Origin: Propionicimonas sp.
Lineage (GTDB): Bacteria; Actinomycetota; Actinomycetes; Propionibacteriales; Propionibacteriaceae
Direction of reading: 5' to 3'
Length of the DNA stretch: 45,836 nt
Assembly: GCF_029975155.1 (NCBI RefSeq)
Contig: NZ_JARKPQ010000016.1
Span: 1 to 45,836 of the forward strand
This document shows, piece after piece, positions 36,395 to 45,362 of this stretch (position 1 is the first letter of the stretch; the number at the start of each line of letters is the position of its first letter). The notes beneath the pieces are model-generated. The model was not told where the DNA came from. It did no database searches and saw only the letters and a program-made list of their open reading frames with translations. The position numbers and the translations under genes are program-made.

Positions 36395-36428
36395 ATCCGC
36401 AGACCTCCCCGAAGTGAAGGATCCGTCC

Positions 36429-37181
36429 ATGACCCTGACCGCACCCGCCGTGTTCGAGACAGTCCCGCTCGAGGCGCAGTTGCGTCCGGCCGAGCTTGTC
36501 TCCCGCGAGTGGCTGACCAGCGGTTACGTCCGGCTCCGGCTGGCCGGGGACGCGTTGCGCGGCTTCACCGCACCCGGCGCGGACGACCACGTCCGCATCT
36601 TCTTCGCCGGAGAGGGCGCTCCGGTGCCCGCGACGACGGAGGAGTGGCGGGAACTGCCGAGCCGCGAGTACACGCCGCTGAACGCCGATCCCGAGGCCGG
36701 TTGGGTGGAGTTCGACTTCGTCATTCATGGCGACGGCCCCGGCTCGGCCTGGGCGGCTGGGGCCCCGCTGGGCACGAAGGTCGCCGTCGCCGGTCCACGG
36801 CGCAGCAACGCGGTCACCCGCGAGCCGGACGCCTGGTTCCTCGCTGGGGACGAGACCGCCGTCCCTGCGATCTGCCGGTTCCTGCGAGCCCGCCGTCCAG
36901 GCACGCCGGCGCGGGTGATCGTCGAGGTCGCGCCGGAGAACGAGTTCGTGCCCGTCCCGACCGATCACGCGACCCACCTGACGGTCCTCGTCCGCGGCCG
37001 GGACAAGCTCAGGCTCATGGACGCCCTCGGTGTGCTCGGCGAGCGCGACCGGCCGCAGGGCACGGTGCTGGGCTTCGTCGCCGCGGAGGCGGCGGTCGTG
37101 CCCGCGGCTCGCGCCCTGCTGCACGACCGCTGGGAGCTGCCGGCCGAGTCCGTGATCACGAAGGGCTACTGGCGCCGTTAA
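36429..37181 (+). CDS. Siderophore-interacting protein (FAD-dependent ferric-siderophore reductase)
   Basis: 250 aa. Ferredoxin-reductase-like: [32 protein letters not shown] carries the RxYT FAD motif and the HGxGPGxxWA signature of this family; [17 protein letters not shown] is the NADPH part; the end is ITKGYWRR. It releases iron from imported siderophores by reduction. ATG 36429 (MTLTAP) fits GAAGGA upstream. It sits behind an IdeR box, so it should be induced by low iron. Its TAA overlaps the -10 of proS. Confidence 0.92.
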   Translation: MTLTAPAVFETVPLEAQLRPAELVSREWLTSGYVRLRLAGDALRGFTAPGADDHVRIFFAGEGAPVPATTEEWRELPSREYTPLNADPEAGWVEFDFVIHGDGPGSAWAAGAPLGTKVAVAGPRRSNAVTREPDAWFLAGDETAVPAICRFLRARRPGTPARVIVEVAPENEFVPVPTDHATHLTVLVRGRDKLRLMDALGVLGERDRPQGTVLGFVAAEAAVVPAARALLHDRWELPAESVITKGYWRR

Positions 37182-37184
37182 GAT
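37179..37184 (+). promoter_or_regulatory. Likely -10 element (TAAGAT) of leaderless proS
   Basis: TAAGAT ends 7 nt before GTG 37192 and includes the stop codon of the previous gene. No ribosome site is seen. Confidence 0.4.
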
Positions 37185-37191
37185 CGGCCGG

Positions 37192-38976
37192 GTGATCACC
37201 CGTCTCTCCCAGCTGTTCGTCCGTACCCTGCGCGAGGACCCCGCGGACGCCGAGGTTCCCAGTCACCGCTGGCTGGTCCGTGCCGGCTACATCCGCCGGG
37301 CCGCCCCGGGCATCTACAGCTGGCTGCCGCTGGGCCTGCGGGTGCTGCAGCAGGTGGAGGTCATCGTCCGCGAGGAGATGGATGCGATCGGCGCGCAGGA
37401 GGTGCGTTTCCCCGCCCTGCTGCCGCGGGAGCCCTACGAGGCCACCAACCGCTGGACGGAGTACGGGCCCAACCTGTTCCGGCTCAAGGACCGCAAGGGT
37501 GCCGACTACCTGCTCGGCCCCACCCACGAGGAGATGTTCACCCTGCTGGTGAAGGACCTGTACTCCTCGTACAAGGACCTGCCGCTGTCGCTGTACCAGA
37601 TCCAGACCAAGTACCGGGACGAGGCCAGGCCCCGCGCGGGACTGCTGCGCGGCCGCGAGTTCGTGATGAAGGACTCCTACTCCTTCGACGTCGACGACGC
37701 CGGCCTGGCCGCCTCCTACGAGGCGCACCGGCAGGCGTACGTCCGGATCTTCGACCGGCTGGGCCTCGAGTACGTGATCGTCGAGGCCACCTCCGGGGCG
37801 ATGGGCGGCTCGGCGTCGGAGGAGTTCCTCGCCGTGTCCGCGACCGGGGAGGACACCTTCGTCCGTTCGCCCGGGGGATACGCGGCCAACGTCGAGGCCG
37901 TCCGCGTCCCCGCGCCGGCCGAACAGGACGCGAGTGGCATCGGCGCGGCCCGTCCGGTGGACACGCCCGGCACGGGCACCATCGCGGAACTGGTGGACGC
38001 GGCGAACGCGAAGTTCCCGCGTCCCGACCGGGCATGGACGGCGGCCGACACCCTCAAGAACGTGGTGTTCGTGGTCACCGGCCCCGACGGGAAGGCCGAA
38101 CTGCTGGTGGTGGGTCTGCCCGGCGACCGGGACGTGGACATGAAGCGCCTGGAGGCCGCCCTCGCGCCGGCGGAGGCCGCGCCGTTGGCCGACGACGACT
38201 TCGCCGCCAACCCCGGCCTGGTCAAGGGCTACATCGGCCCGGTCTCGGTGGTGGACGGCGTCGCGGTCGCCCACCTGGGCGCCGAGGGTCCACTGAAGCT
38301 GCGCTACCTGACCGACCCCCGCGTGGTGCCGGGCACGGCGTGGATCACCGGCGCGAACGTGGTCGACACGCACCTGGTCGACGTGGTCGCCGGCCGCGAC
38401 TTCACCAGCGACGGCGTGCTCGACGTGGCCGAGATCCGCGACGGCGATCCCGCTCCGGACGGCTCCGGCCCGCTCAGCCTCGCCCGCGGCGTCGAGATGG
38501 GTCACATCTTCCAGCTGGGCCGCAAGTACGCCGAGGCGCTCGGACTGAAGGTGCTGGACGCCAACGGGAAGCTGGTCACGGTGACCATGGGCTCCTACGG
38601 CGTCGGCGTCTCCCGGGCGGTGGCGGCGGTCGCGGAGGCCACCTGCGACGAGCGCGGCCTGGCCTGGCCGCGGGCGCTGGCACCGTTCGACGTGCAGGTG
38701 CTCGCCACCGGCAAGGGCGACGAGATCCTCGATGCGGCCACGACGCTCGCCGAGGAACTGGACGCACGCGGCGTGCGCGTGCTGCTGGACGACCGCAAGG
38801 CCAGTCCCGGCGTGAAGTTCGCCGATGCGGAGATCATGGGCATGCCCACCTCGGTGGTGGTCGGCCGCGGGCTGGCCGACGGTGTGGTCGAGGTGCGCGA
38901 TCGGGCCACGGGGGAGCGGGTCGAGGTGCCCGTCGCCGAGGCGGCGGACCACGTGGCCGCCCTGGTGCGCACCTGA
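37192..38976 (+). CDS. proS: Prolyl-tRNA synthetase, bacterial type with editing insertion
   Basis: 594 aa. N-terminal [27 protein letters not shown], class II motif 2 ([25 protein letters not shown]), a YbaK-like editing insertion (about residues 230-390) and motif 3 ([11 protein letters not shown]), then the anticodon-binding domain ([20 protein letters not shown]). It charges tRNA-Pro and edits alanyl-tRNA-Pro. Confidence 0.96.
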   Translation: MITRLSQLFVRTLREDPADAEVPSHRWLVRAGYIRRAAPGIYSWLPLGLRVLQQVEVIVREEMDAIGAQEVRFPALLPREPYEATNRWTEYGPNLFRLKDRKGADYLLGPTHEEMFTLLVKDLYSSYKDLPLSLYQIQTKYRDEARPRAGLLRGREFVMKDSYSFDVDDAGLAASYEAHRQAYVRIFDRLGLEYVIVEATSGAMGGSASEEFLAVSATGEDTFVRSPGGYAANVEAVRVPAPAEQDASGIGAARPVDTPGTGTIAELVDAANAKFPRPDRAWTAADTLKNVVFVVTGPDGKAELLVVGLPGDRDVDMKRLEAALAPAEAAPLADDDFAANPGLVKGYIGPVSVVDGVAVAHLGAEGPLKLRYLTDPRVVPGTAWITGANVVDTHLVDVVAGRDFTSDGVLDVAEIRDGDPAPDGSGPLSLARGVEMGHIFQLGRKYAEALGLKVLDANGKLVTVTMGSYGVGVSRAVAAVAEATCDERGLAWPRALAPFDVQVLATGKGDEILDAATTLAEELDARGVRVLLDDRKASPGVKFADAEIMGMPTSVVVGRGLADGVVEVRDRATGERVEVPVAEAADHVAALVRT

Positions 38977-39003
38977 GCTGATCCCGTTGGGGCCGCTGTC
39001 GTC

Positions 39004-39009
39004 TAGAAT
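39004..39009 (+). promoter_or_regulatory. Likely -10 element (TAGAAT) for the rimP-nusA transcript
   Basis: A near-consensus TAGAAT lies 60 nt before the rimP ATG. No convincing -35 is seen at standard spacing. Confidence 0.35.
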
Positions 39010-39069
39010 TGGGCTCTGGTCAGGGCACGGACACAACCGCATGCACACAATCGGATCGAGGAGGCGGCC

Positions 39070-39582
39070 ATGAACACCGCTGAGCTGGAGGCGCTGGTCG
39101 CGCCGGCGGCAGAGGCGCACTCGCTGGAGCTGGACCGCCTCGAAGTCCTTGCCGCCGGCAGGCGGTCGGTGGTGCGGGTGTACCTCGACGGCGACGGTCC
39201 GGCCGGCCGCGGCCCGTCCCTCGACGAGATCGCCGAGGCGACCCGGAGCATCTCGGCAGCGCTCGACGCCGCCGACATCACGCAGGGCCGTCCCTACACG
39301 CTGGAGGTGTCGTCGCGCGGCGTGGGCCGTCCGCTCACCGACGCCAAGCACTTCCGGCGCAACGCCGGCCGCCTGGTCGCGTTCACCCTGGCGGACGGCG
39401 TGGTCACCGGCCGGGTGCTCGGCGTGGTCGAGGACGCGGTCGAGGTGGATGTGGACGGCGCCCCGCGGCGGATCCCGCTCGCGGACGTGCGGCGCGCGCT
39501 GGTGCAGGTGGAGCTGAACCGCCCCGTCGAGGGCGAGGAGACCGACGAGGAAGCGGAGGGAGTCGCGTGGACGTCGACATGA
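39070..39582 (+). CDS. rimP: Ribosome maturation factor RimP
   Basis: 170 aa. RimP pattern: [40 protein letters not shown] and [24 protein letters not shown], with the C-terminal SH3-like domain. It is needed for 30S assembly. GAGGAGGCGGCC precedes the ATG. Its end overlaps the nusA GTG by 16 nt. Confidence 0.95.
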   Translation: MNTAELEALVAPAAEAHSLELDRLEVLAAGRRSVVRVYLDGDGPAGRGPSLDEIAEATRSISAALDAADITQGRPYTLEVSSRGVGRPLTDAKHFRRNAGRLVAFTLADGVVTGRVLGVVEDAVEVDVDGAPRRIPLADVRRALVQVELNRPVEGEETDEEAEGVAWTST

Positions 39583-40538
39583 CCGCGCTGAAGCAGCTGG
39601 AGCGGGACAAGGAGATCAGCATGGACGTGCTGATCGAGGCCCTGCGCGAGGCGCTGCTGAACGCCTACGAGAAGACGCCGGGTGCCATCCCCGGCGCGAG
39701 GGTCGAGGTCGACCGCAAGACCGGCAAGGTCAGCGTGTACGCCCCCGAACTCGACGCCGACGGCAACCGGATCGGTGAGTTCGACCACACGCCGGAGGGC
39801 TTCGGCCGGGTGGCGGCTGCGACCGCGCGGCAGGTGATCTTCCAGCGGCTGCGGGAGGCGGAGGACGAGCAGAAGTTCGGCCACTTCTCCGGGGTCGAGG
39901 GCGACATCGTCCTCGGCGTCGTGCAGCAGGACCGGGACTCCCGCACCGTGCGCGTCGACCTGGGCAGCATCGAGGCGATCATGCCGCACGCCGAGCAGGT
40001 GCCGGGTGAGGACTACAGCCACGGCAAGCGGCTGCGGGTGTATGTGGTGAGCGTCCGCCGGGAACTGCACGGGCCCCAGGTCGTGGTCTCGCGCACCCAC
40101 CCGAACCTCGTCGCGAAGCTCTTCCGGATGGAGGTGCCCGAGATCGAGCACGGCGTGGTCGAGATCAAGGCGATCGCCCGCGAGGCCGGGCACCGCTCGA
40201 AGATCGCCGTGGTCAGCCACAACCCGGACGTGTCCGCGAAGGGTGCCTGCATCGGCCCGATGGGCCAGCGGGTGCGCGCGGTCATGCACGAGCTGAATGA
40301 GGAGAAGATCGACATCATCGACTACTCCGACGACCCGGCGTCCTTCGTCGCACAGGCGCTCAGCCCCGCCAAGGTGACCTCGGTGACCGTGACGGACGCC
40401 ACCGCTCGCGCCGCCCGCGTGATCGTGCCGGACTACCAGCTCTCCCTCGCCATCGGCCGCGAGGGCCAGAACGCCCGTCTCGCCGCCCGCCTCACCGGCT
40501 GGCGCATCGACATCCGTCCCGACACCGAGCAGGCCTGA
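39567..40538 (+). CDS. nusA: Transcription termination/antitermination factor NusA
   Basis: 324 aa, the short actinobacterial form without C-terminal acidic repeats. The N-terminal RNA polymerase-binding domain begins [23 protein letters not shown]; an S1 domain follows (about residues 110-180), then KH1 with [14 protein letters not shown] and KH2 with [21 protein letters not shown] 39567 has GGAGGG at good spacing; ATG 39579 is less likely. Confidence 0.95.
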   Translation: MDVDMTALKQLERDKEISMDVLIEALREALLNAYEKTPGAIPGARVEVDRKTGKVSVYAPELDADGNRIGEFDHTPEGFGRVAAATARQVIFQRLREAEDEQKFGHFSGVEGDIVLGVVQQDRDSRTVRVDLGSIEAIMPHAEQVPGEDYSHGKRLRVYVVSVRRELHGPQVVVSRTHPNLVAKLFRMEVPEIEHGVVEIKAIAREAGHRSKIAVVSHNPDVSAKGACIGPMGQRVRAVMHELNEEKIDIIDYSDDPASFVAQALSPAKVTSVTVTDATARAARVIVPDYQLSLAIGREGQNARLAARLTGWRIDIRPDTEQA

Positions 40539-40547
40539 CCCGCCACC

Positions 40548-40599
40548 GTCATCCCTGCCCCACCGTCATCCCGGACCCACCGTCATCCCGGCCGCCACC
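40548..40599 (+). repeat. Left array of 17-18 bp half-sites
   Basis: GTCATCCC half-sites begin at 40548, 40565 and 40582, then the full element begins at 40600 (periods 17, 17, 18). Each unit keeps ACCGTCATCCC and varies after it. Confidence 0.75.
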
Positions 40600-40678
40600 G
40601 TCATCCCGGGCTTGACCCGGGATCCCGTGAGTCGGCTGGTCAGGTTGGTGCAGGGATCCCGGCGTTCGCCGGGATGAC
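40600..40678 (+). repeat. 79-bp two-hairpin repeat, full copy E1
   Basis: Ends are GTCATCCCGG and CCGGGATGAC. The left half folds as CCCGGG-CTTGA-CCCGGG, the right half as CCCGGCG-TT-CGCCGGG, and the centre is variable. It matches copy E2 at 73 of 79 positions. A 14-nt linker (40679-40692) then leads to a truncated next copy starting GTCGTCCCGGG at 40693. Confidence 0.85.
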
Positions 40679-40711
40679 GGGTGTGTGGGCTTGTCGTCCC
40701 GGGCACCCATC

Positions 40712-40738
40712 GTCATCCCGGGCTTGACCCGGGATCTC
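40712..40738 (+). repeat. Solo left half-element overlapping the GIY-YIG 3' end
   Basis: A GTCATCCCGGG half-element with its CTTGA loop, ending GGGATCTC like the solo half at 15041. It supplies the stop codon (40713-40715) and the last seven codons (DPGSSPG) of the nuclease gene on the minus strand. Confidence 0.85.
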
Positions 40739-41057
40739 TGGTGTAGTGCGCGAGCAGGGCAGGGGTGATGCCGATCCGGGCGCTGAGGTCGTCCCAGTTC
40801 GGGTTCGTGCCAGTGATCAGTTCGTTCTTCCAGGCGCGGCGCCAGTTCTTCAGCTGCTTCTCCCGCGCGATGGCTGCGCCGATGTCGTTCCCGGCTTCGT
40901 AGTAGACGAGCTTGTTGCAGTTGTACTGACTGGTGAAGCCGGGGATCAGCTTCAACTTGTGCTCCACAATCCGCCGCAGCAGATCACTCGTGACGCCGAT
41001 GTAGAGCGTGGTGTTGCGCTCGTTCGTCATGAAGTAGACGTAGCCGTCCCTCGCCAT
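40713..41057 (-). CDS. Stand-alone GIY-YIG nuclease, flanked by repeat arrays
   Basis: 114 aa. The GIY-YIG core is clear: YVYFMTN (residues 6-12) with VY, LYIGVTSDLLRR (18-29) with YIG and the conserved Arg29, His33, and the metal-binding Glu66 in AIAREKQLKNWRRAWK. It belongs to the small YhbQ/UPF0213-like group, whose members are DNA nucleases or of unknown role. The natural domain ends near residue 93; the tail to DPGSSPG runs into repeat DNA. GGGGAGGAG precedes ATG 41057. Coding DNA is visibly richer in A/T than its neighbours, suggesting transfer. It interrupts the usual nusA-ylxR-infB order. Confidence 0.9.
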   Translation of the reverse strand: MARDGYVYFMTNERNTTLYIGVTSDLLRRIVEHKLKLIPGFTSQYNCNKLVYYEAGNDIGAAIAREKQLKNWRRAWKNELITGTNPNWDDLSARIGITPALLAHYTRDPGSSPG

Positions 41058-41108
41058 GGTGCTCCTCCCCGATTGCGGCGGAGCCTAGGCGGGGGCCCCG
41101 ACACGCAT

Positions 41109-41178
41109 GTCGTCTCGGCCCCGCCGTCGTCCCGGCCCCCGCCGTCGTCCCGGCCCCCGCCGTCGTCTCGGCCCCGCC
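41109..41178 (+). repeat. Right array of 17-18 bp half-sites
   Basis: GTCGTC[CT]CGGCCCC half-sites begin at 41109, 41126, 41144 and 41162, and the full element begins at 41179 (periods 17, 18, 18, 17). The same design precedes E1 on the other side of the nuclease gene. Confidence 0.75.
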
Positions 41179-41257
41179 GTCATCCCGGGCTTGACCCGGG
41201 ATCCCGTTTGTCGGCTGGCCGGGTCGGTGCGGGGATCCCGGCGTTCGCCGGGATGAC
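41179..41257 (+). repeat. 79-bp two-hairpin repeat, full copy E2
   Basis: Full copy with GTCATCCCGG/CCGGGATGAC ends, followed by a 14-nt linker (41258-41271) that differs from the E1 linker at one position, then E3. The unit length with linker is 93 bp. Confidence 0.85.
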
Positions 41258-41271
41258 GGTTGTGTGGGCTT

Positions 41272-41350
41272 GTCGTCCCGGGCTTGACCCGGGATCCCGT
41301 TTGTCGGCTGGCCGGGTCCGTGCGGGGATCCCGGCGTTCGCCGGGATGAC
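41272..41350 (+). repeat. 79-bp two-hairpin repeat, full copy E3
   Basis: Identical to E2 at 77 of 79 positions; begins GTCGTCCCGG instead of GTCATCCCGG. Direct tandem of E2. Confidence 0.85.
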
Positions 41351-41400
41351 GGGTGAGTGACCGGGATGACGGGTGAGGGACCGGGATGACGGGTGAGTGG
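41341..41400 (+). repeat. Three 20-bp tandem repeats grown from the E3 right end
   Basis: CCGGGATGACGGGTGAGTGA and two near-identical copies (41361, 41381) form an exact 20-bp array that begins with the last 10 bp of E3. A more degenerate unit continues to about 41423. Confidence 0.8.
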
Positions 41401-41436
41401 GGGATCGGGCTGACGGGCGAGGGATGGCAGAGCAGG

Positions 41437-41919
41437 CTACTTCTGGGTCGGCTGGCCGGACGGCTCACCGCCGCTGGCGCCACCCTGGGACTGCATGGCT
41501 TCCTGCAGGGCGGTGAGCACGGTCGCCTCGTCCAGGTCGAGCTTCTCGGCGAGGGCCTTCGCCATCGTCTCGATCATGCCGCTGCGGTCACCACCCGGTT
41601 GGCCGGTGGGCTCCCCGGAGGGCTGGCCGCTCGGTGCGCCGGACGGACGGTTGGCTGTCATGACCTCTTTCAGGGCCGCCTCGACCGTGTCCTGGTCAAC
41701 CCCGAGCTTCTCCGCGAGGGTGCTCGCGAGCGCCGAGGTGTCCATGCCGCCGCGGCCCTGGCCGCCGCCGCGACCGCCGTCCTGGCCGTAGCCGGCGGGC
41801 GAGGCAGCCGCGTCCGATCCGCCCGCGAGATTCGCGGCGAGGACGCCCACTCCGACCGCCGCGCCGAGGGCGATCACGGCCCCACCGACGCCGAGACCGA
41901 TCTTCGCCTTGGTGTCCAT
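41437..41919 (-). CDS. Membrane-anchored protein with two helical repeats and Gly/Gln/Pro-rich linkers
   Basis: 160 aa. A short basic N-terminus and one hydrophobic segment (about residues 8-32) lead into a Gly/Gln/Arg linker, then two related helical units (62-87 and 115-142) each built as LAEKL[GD][VL]D-x2-TV-x2-AL-[KQ]E-[VA]M, separated by PSG/GQP-rich sequence. AAGGAGAG precedes the ATG. The function is not recognised; similar LAEKLG-V units are common in secreted actinobacterial proteins. It separates the repeat block from ylxR, to which it is divergent. Confidence 0.7.
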   Translation of the reverse strand: MDTKAKIGLGVGGAVIALGAAVGVGVLAANLAGGSDAAASPAGYGQDGGRGGGQGRGGMDTSALASTLAEKLGVDQDTVEAALKEVMTANRPSGAPSGQPSGEPTGQPGGDRSGMIETMAKALAEKLDLDEATVLTALQEAMQSQGGASGGEPSGQPTQK

Positions 41920-42019
41920 CTCTCTCCTTAGTGGTTCGCTGTGGCCGCCAGTCAACCGATCCGGACTGTGCTCGCGCCCCGCCGAGCCTGTGGCGCCGCT
42001 GTGGATCGATCGGCGACGG

Positions 42020-42025
42020 TAGGAT
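42020..42025 (+). promoter_or_regulatory. Likely -10 element (TAGGAT) of leaderless ylxR
   Basis: TAGGAT ends 8 nt before GTG 42034, with no ribosome site. It implies that ylxR is transcribed separately from nusA here. Confidence 0.4.
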
Positions 42026-42033
42026 CGACCGCC

Positions 42034-42285
42034 GTGACCCCCGTCCGCACGTGCATCGGCTGCCGGAAGACCGCGCCGAAGCCGGAGCTCGTCCGTCTGG
42101 TCTGGTCGGCGGAGGCGGCGAGCGTGGTCGTCGATCCGCGGCAGGTGCTGCCGGGCCGCGGCTGTTACGTCCATCGTGGCTGCGGGAGCCTCGCGGTGAA
42201 GCGCCGGGCGGTCGGGCGCGCGTTGCGCCGCGACGTGGACGGCGAGCAGGTGGCAACGCTGCTGGCCGCGGAGGGCCTCGCTTAG
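42034..42285 (+). CDS. ylxR: YlxR family RNA-binding protein
   Basis: 83 aa. RTCIGCRKTAPKPELVRLV and GRGCYVHRGCGSLAVKRRAV are the YlxR/DUF448 signatures. It is usually encoded between nusA and infB and has been linked to RNase P or transcription control in Gram-positives. Here it is 1.5 kb from nusA because of the inserted block. GTG 42034 is preferred to an upstream GTG at 41941, which adds unrelated sequence. Confidence 0.92.
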   Translation: MTPVRTCIGCRKTAPKPELVRLVWSAEAASVVVDPRQVLPGRGCYVHRGCGSLAVKRRAVGRALRRDVDGEQVATLLAAEGLA

Positions 42286-42450
42286 GAGATTCGAGCGTGC
42301 GGGGACTAAACTGATCCCCGCGCGTTCGCCGGTGTGGCGAGCACAACCAGAAAGTGGGCTAACGCTCATGACCACTCGATGAGTATCTCGAAATGAGCAT
42401 TAAACCGAACTAGCCGGTCCGACGCGCCTGCGCGGACCTGAAGGAGAGTA
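42286..42450 (+). promoter_or_regulatory. infB leader with A/T-rich hairpin
   Basis: A TAAACT (42307-42312) may be a -10. Further on, GCTCAT (42364-42369) pairs with ATGAGC (42393-42398) around an inner ACTC/GAGT stem, in a stretch much richer in A/T than its surroundings. AAGGAGAG sits right before GTG 42451. It could be an attenuator or cold-responsive leader; that is inference. Confidence 0.4.
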
Positions 42451-45294
42451 GTGGCCAAGGTCCGCGTCTACGAGCTCGCCAAAGAGCTCGGACTCGAAAG
42501 CAAGGAACTTCTGCAAACCCTCAATGACATGGGGGAATTCGTCCGGTCCGCCTCGTCCACCATCGAGGCGCCGGTGGTCCGCCGGCTGAAGGAGAAGGCC
42601 GCAGCGTCCGCTGCGCCTGCACCCTCGGCCCCGGCGGCCAAGCCAGCCGCGCCGGCGGCAAAGGCCCCTTCGGCCCCGGCAACCACAGCGACCCCGGCAC
42701 CGGTCCAGAGTGCTCCGGCTCCGGCGTCCCCGGCTCCGGCACCGCAGGCCGCGCCGGCCCCTGCCGCGCCCGCAGCGGCAACTCCGGCGGCACCGGCCGC
42801 CGCGGCGAACACAGCGGACGCCACCGGCACCGCGTCCCCGGCCACGCGTCCGGCTCCCGGCCCGCGTCCGGCGGCACCGGCTCCCGCCGCCCGCGCTGAG
42901 GGCGGCGAGGCCGCCCGTCCCCGACCGGTGCCCCGTCCCGGTGGCACCGGCGGCCTGCCCGGCCAGGGCGCCCGCAAGCCCGGCGCGCCGCGGCCCGGCA
43001 ACAACCCGTTCGCGTCCCGCCAGGGCATGGGCGTGCAGCGCCCGCGTCCGGAGGGTGCGGGCCAGGGGCGTCCCGGCGGCTACGGCGACCGGCCCAGCGG
43101 CCCGCGCCCCGGCGGCGACCGCATGCCGCGCCCGGGCGGTGGCGTGGCGGGCATGCCCCGGCCGAACCCGGCCATGATGCCGAAGACCGCTCCGGCAGGG
43201 CTCGGCGGTCCCAACCGGGGCGGCGCGGGTCGTCCCGGCGGTGTCGGGGCCGGCGGACGCGGCCGTCCCGGTGGCGCTCCCGGACGCGGTGGCGTCGGCG
43301 GTCCCCCCGGTGCGGGTGGTCCTCCCGGTGGCGGCGGCCGCGGTGGTCGTGGCGGTCGTGGCGGTTCCGGCACCCAGGGTGCGTTCGGGCGTCCCGGCGG
43401 CCCGGCCAAGCGTGGACGCAAGTCCAAGAAGCAGCGCAGGCAGGAGTTCGACCAGATGGAGGCGCCGTCGATCGGTGGCGTGCGCGTCCGCCAGGGTGAC
43501 GGCCAGACCGTCCGGCTGCGCCGCGGCGCGTCGCTGACCGACCTTGCCGAGAAGATCGGCGTCGAGCCCGCGACCCTCGTCCAGGTGCTGTTCAACCTCG
43601 GCGAGATGGTGAACGCCACCCAGTCGGTGGCCGACGACACCCTGCAGGTGCTGGGTGCGGAGCTCAACTACAACATCGAGGTCGTCTCGCCCGAGGACGA
43701 GGACCGCGAGCTGCTGGAGAGCTTCGACATCGAGTTCGGCGAGAACGAGGGCGGCGAGGAGGACCTCGCCCCGCGTCCGCCGGCCGTCACCGTCATGGGC
43801 CACGTCGACCACGGCAAGACCAAGCTGCTGGACGCGCTGCGCCACTCCAACGTGGTGGCCGGTGAGGCCGGTGGCATCACCCAGGCGATCGGTGCCTACC
43901 AGGTCGCCACCGAGGTGGACGGCGTCGAGCGGAAGATCACCTTCATCGACACCCCGGGCCACGAGGCGTTCACCGCCATGCGTGCCCGTGGCGCGAAGTC
44001 GACCGACATCGCCGTGCTGGTGGTGGCCGCCGACGACGGGGTGATGCCGCAGACGATCGAGGCGCTGAACCACGCGAAGGCGGCCGATGTGCCGATCGTC
44101 GTGGCGGTGAACAAGATCGACAAGGAGACGGCCGACCCGGTCAAGGTCCGTGGCCAGCTCACCGAGTACGGCCTGGTGCCGGAGGAGTACGGCGGCGACA
44201 CCATGTTCGTCGACGTGTCCGCCACCACCCACGTGGGCCTGGACGCGCTGCTGGAGGCGATCATCCTGACCGCCGACGCGGCCCTCGACCTGCGCGCCAA
44301 CCCGGACATGCCCGCCCAGGGTGTGGCCATCGAGGCACACCTGGACAAGGGCCGCGGTCCCGTGGCCACCGTCCTGGTGCACCGCGGCACGCTGCACACC
44401 GGGGACTCGATCGTGGCCGGCTCGGCCTACGGCCGCGTCCGCGCGCTGATCAACGACCAGGGCGAGACGGTGGACGAGGCTCCGCCGTCCATGCCCGTGC
44501 AGGTCCTCGGTCTCACCTCGGTGCCCGGTGCCGGCGACAACTTCCTGGTCGTCGAGGACGACCGGATGGCGCGCCAGATCGCCGAGAAGCGGGAGGCCCG
44601 CCAGCGGGCGGCCATGCTGGCCAAGACCACCCGGCGCAAGACTCTCGACCAGCTGTTCGAGCAGCTGGCCAAGGGCGAGACGCAGGAGCTGCGGCTCATC
44701 CTCAAGGGCGATTCGGCCGGTGCGGTCGAGGCCCTGGAGGACGCGCTGCTGCAGATCGACGTGGGCGACGAGGTGGCCCTGCGGGTCATCGACCGCGGCG
44801 TCGGTGCGATCACCGAGACCAACGTGAGCCTGGCCGCGGCGTCCGACGCCGTGATCATCGGCTTCAACGTGCGGCCGCAGGGCAAGGCCACGCAGCTGGC
44901 CGACGCCGAGGGCGTGGACATCCGGTACTACTCGGTGATCTACGCGGCGATCGACGAGGTCGAGGCGGCCCTGAAGGGCCTGCTCAAGCCGATCTACGAG
45001 GAGAAGGTGCGCGGACAGGCGGAGATCCGGGAGATCTTCCGGTCCTCCAAGTTCGGCATCATCGCCGGCTGCATGGTGCTCGACGGCTACATCCGCCGCA
45101 ACGCCAAGGCCCGGCTGCTGCGTGACGGCGTGGTGGTCGCCGAGACCTCCATCGCCTCGCTGCGGCGGGAGAAGGACGATGCGACCGAGGTGCGCGAGGG
45201 GTACGAGTGCGGCATGACGCTCGCCAACTTCTCCGACATCCACACCGGTGACATCATCGAGACCTTCGAGATGGTGGAGAAGCCGCGGGACTGA
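42451..45294 (+). CDS. infB: Translation initiation factor IF-2
   Basis: 947 aa. The IF2N domain (residues 1-50, [20 protein letters not shown]) is followed by a long Ala/Pro then Gly/Arg-rich region (about 50-330, with RGG-type repeats), a second IF2N-like domain, the GTPase domain with GHVDHGKT (450-457), DTPGHE and NKID, and the C-terminal domains ending in GDIIETFEM. It places initiator tRNA on the 30S subunit. GTG start. The long disordered part is typical of actinobacteria. Confidence 0.97.
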   Translation: MAKVRVYELAKELGLESKELLQTLNDMGEFVRSASSTIEAPVVRRLKEKAAASAAPAPSAPAAKPAAPAAKAPSAPATTATPAPVQSAPAPASPAPAPQAAPAPAAPAAATPAAPAAAANTADATGTASPATRPAPGPRPAAPAPAARAEGGEAARPRPVPRPGGTGGLPGQGARKPGAPRPGNNPFASRQGMGVQRPRPEGAGQGRPGGYGDRPSGPRPGGDRMPRPGGGVAGMPRPNPAMMPKTAPAGLGGPNRGGAGRPGGVGAGGRGRPGGAPGRGGVGGPPGAGGPPGGGGRGGRGGRGGSGTQGAFGRPGGPAKRGRKSKKQRRQEFDQMEAPSIGGVRVRQGDGQTVRLRRGASLTDLAEKIGVEPATLVQVLFNLGEMVNATQSVADDTLQVLGAELNYNIEVVSPEDEDRELLESFDIEFGENEGGEEDLAPRPPAVTVMGHVDHGKTKLLDALRHSNVVAGEAGGITQAIGAYQVATEVDGVERKITFIDTPGHEAFTAMRARGAKSTDIAVLVVAADDGVMPQTIEALNHAKAADVPIVVAVNKIDKETADPVKVRGQLTEYGLVPEEYGGDTMFVDVSATTHVGLDALLEAIILTADAALDLRANPDMPAQGVAIEAHLDKGRGPVATVLVHRGTLHTGDSIVAGSAYGRVRALINDQGETVDEAPPSMPVQVLGLTSVPGAGDNFLVVEDDRMARQIAEKREARQRAAMLAKTTRRKTLDQLFEQLAKGETQELRLILKGDSAGAVEALEDALLQIDVGDEVALRVIDRGVGAITETNVSLAAASDAVIIGFNVRPQGKATQLADAEGVDIRYYSVIYAAIDEVEAALKGLLKPIYEEKVRGQAEIREIFRSSKFGIIAGCMVLDGYIRRNAKARLLRDGVVVAETSIASLRREKDDATEVREGYECGMTLANFSDIHTGDIIETFEMVEKPRD

Positions 45295-45310
45295 GACCGC
45301 ACACCTCTGA

Positions 45311-45336
45311 CGCAGGCCCGGGACACCGGGCCTGCG
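45311..45336 (+). terminator. GC-rich hairpin between infB and rbfA
   Basis: CGCAGGCCCGG and CCGGGCCTGCG form a perfect 11-bp stem with a GACA loop. There is no U-tract, so partial termination or mRNA protection is likely. Confidence 0.55.
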
Positions 45337-45362
45337 CGGGCGGCAATTGAGAGGAAAAGAGA

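Noticed and set aside
37156..39351. 731-codon minus-strand open frame opposite proS
   Set aside because: Shadow of proS and rimP with biased composition.
40600..41350. Insertion sequence with the GIY-YIG gene as transposase
   Set aside because: No DDE, serine or HUH transposase and no single pair of inverted ends around the gene; the flanks are direct arrays. Kept as a nuclease-repeat association instead.
40546..41400. CRISPR array
   Set aside because: Units of 17-20 bp have no true spacers, full elements are 79 bp with inverted ends, and there are no cas genes.
42400..45243. 947-codon open frame on the minus strand opposite infB
   Set aside because: Exact shadow of infB in high-GC DNA; composition is His/Gln/Asp/Gly/Arg-biased with no known domain, and IF-2 is certain.
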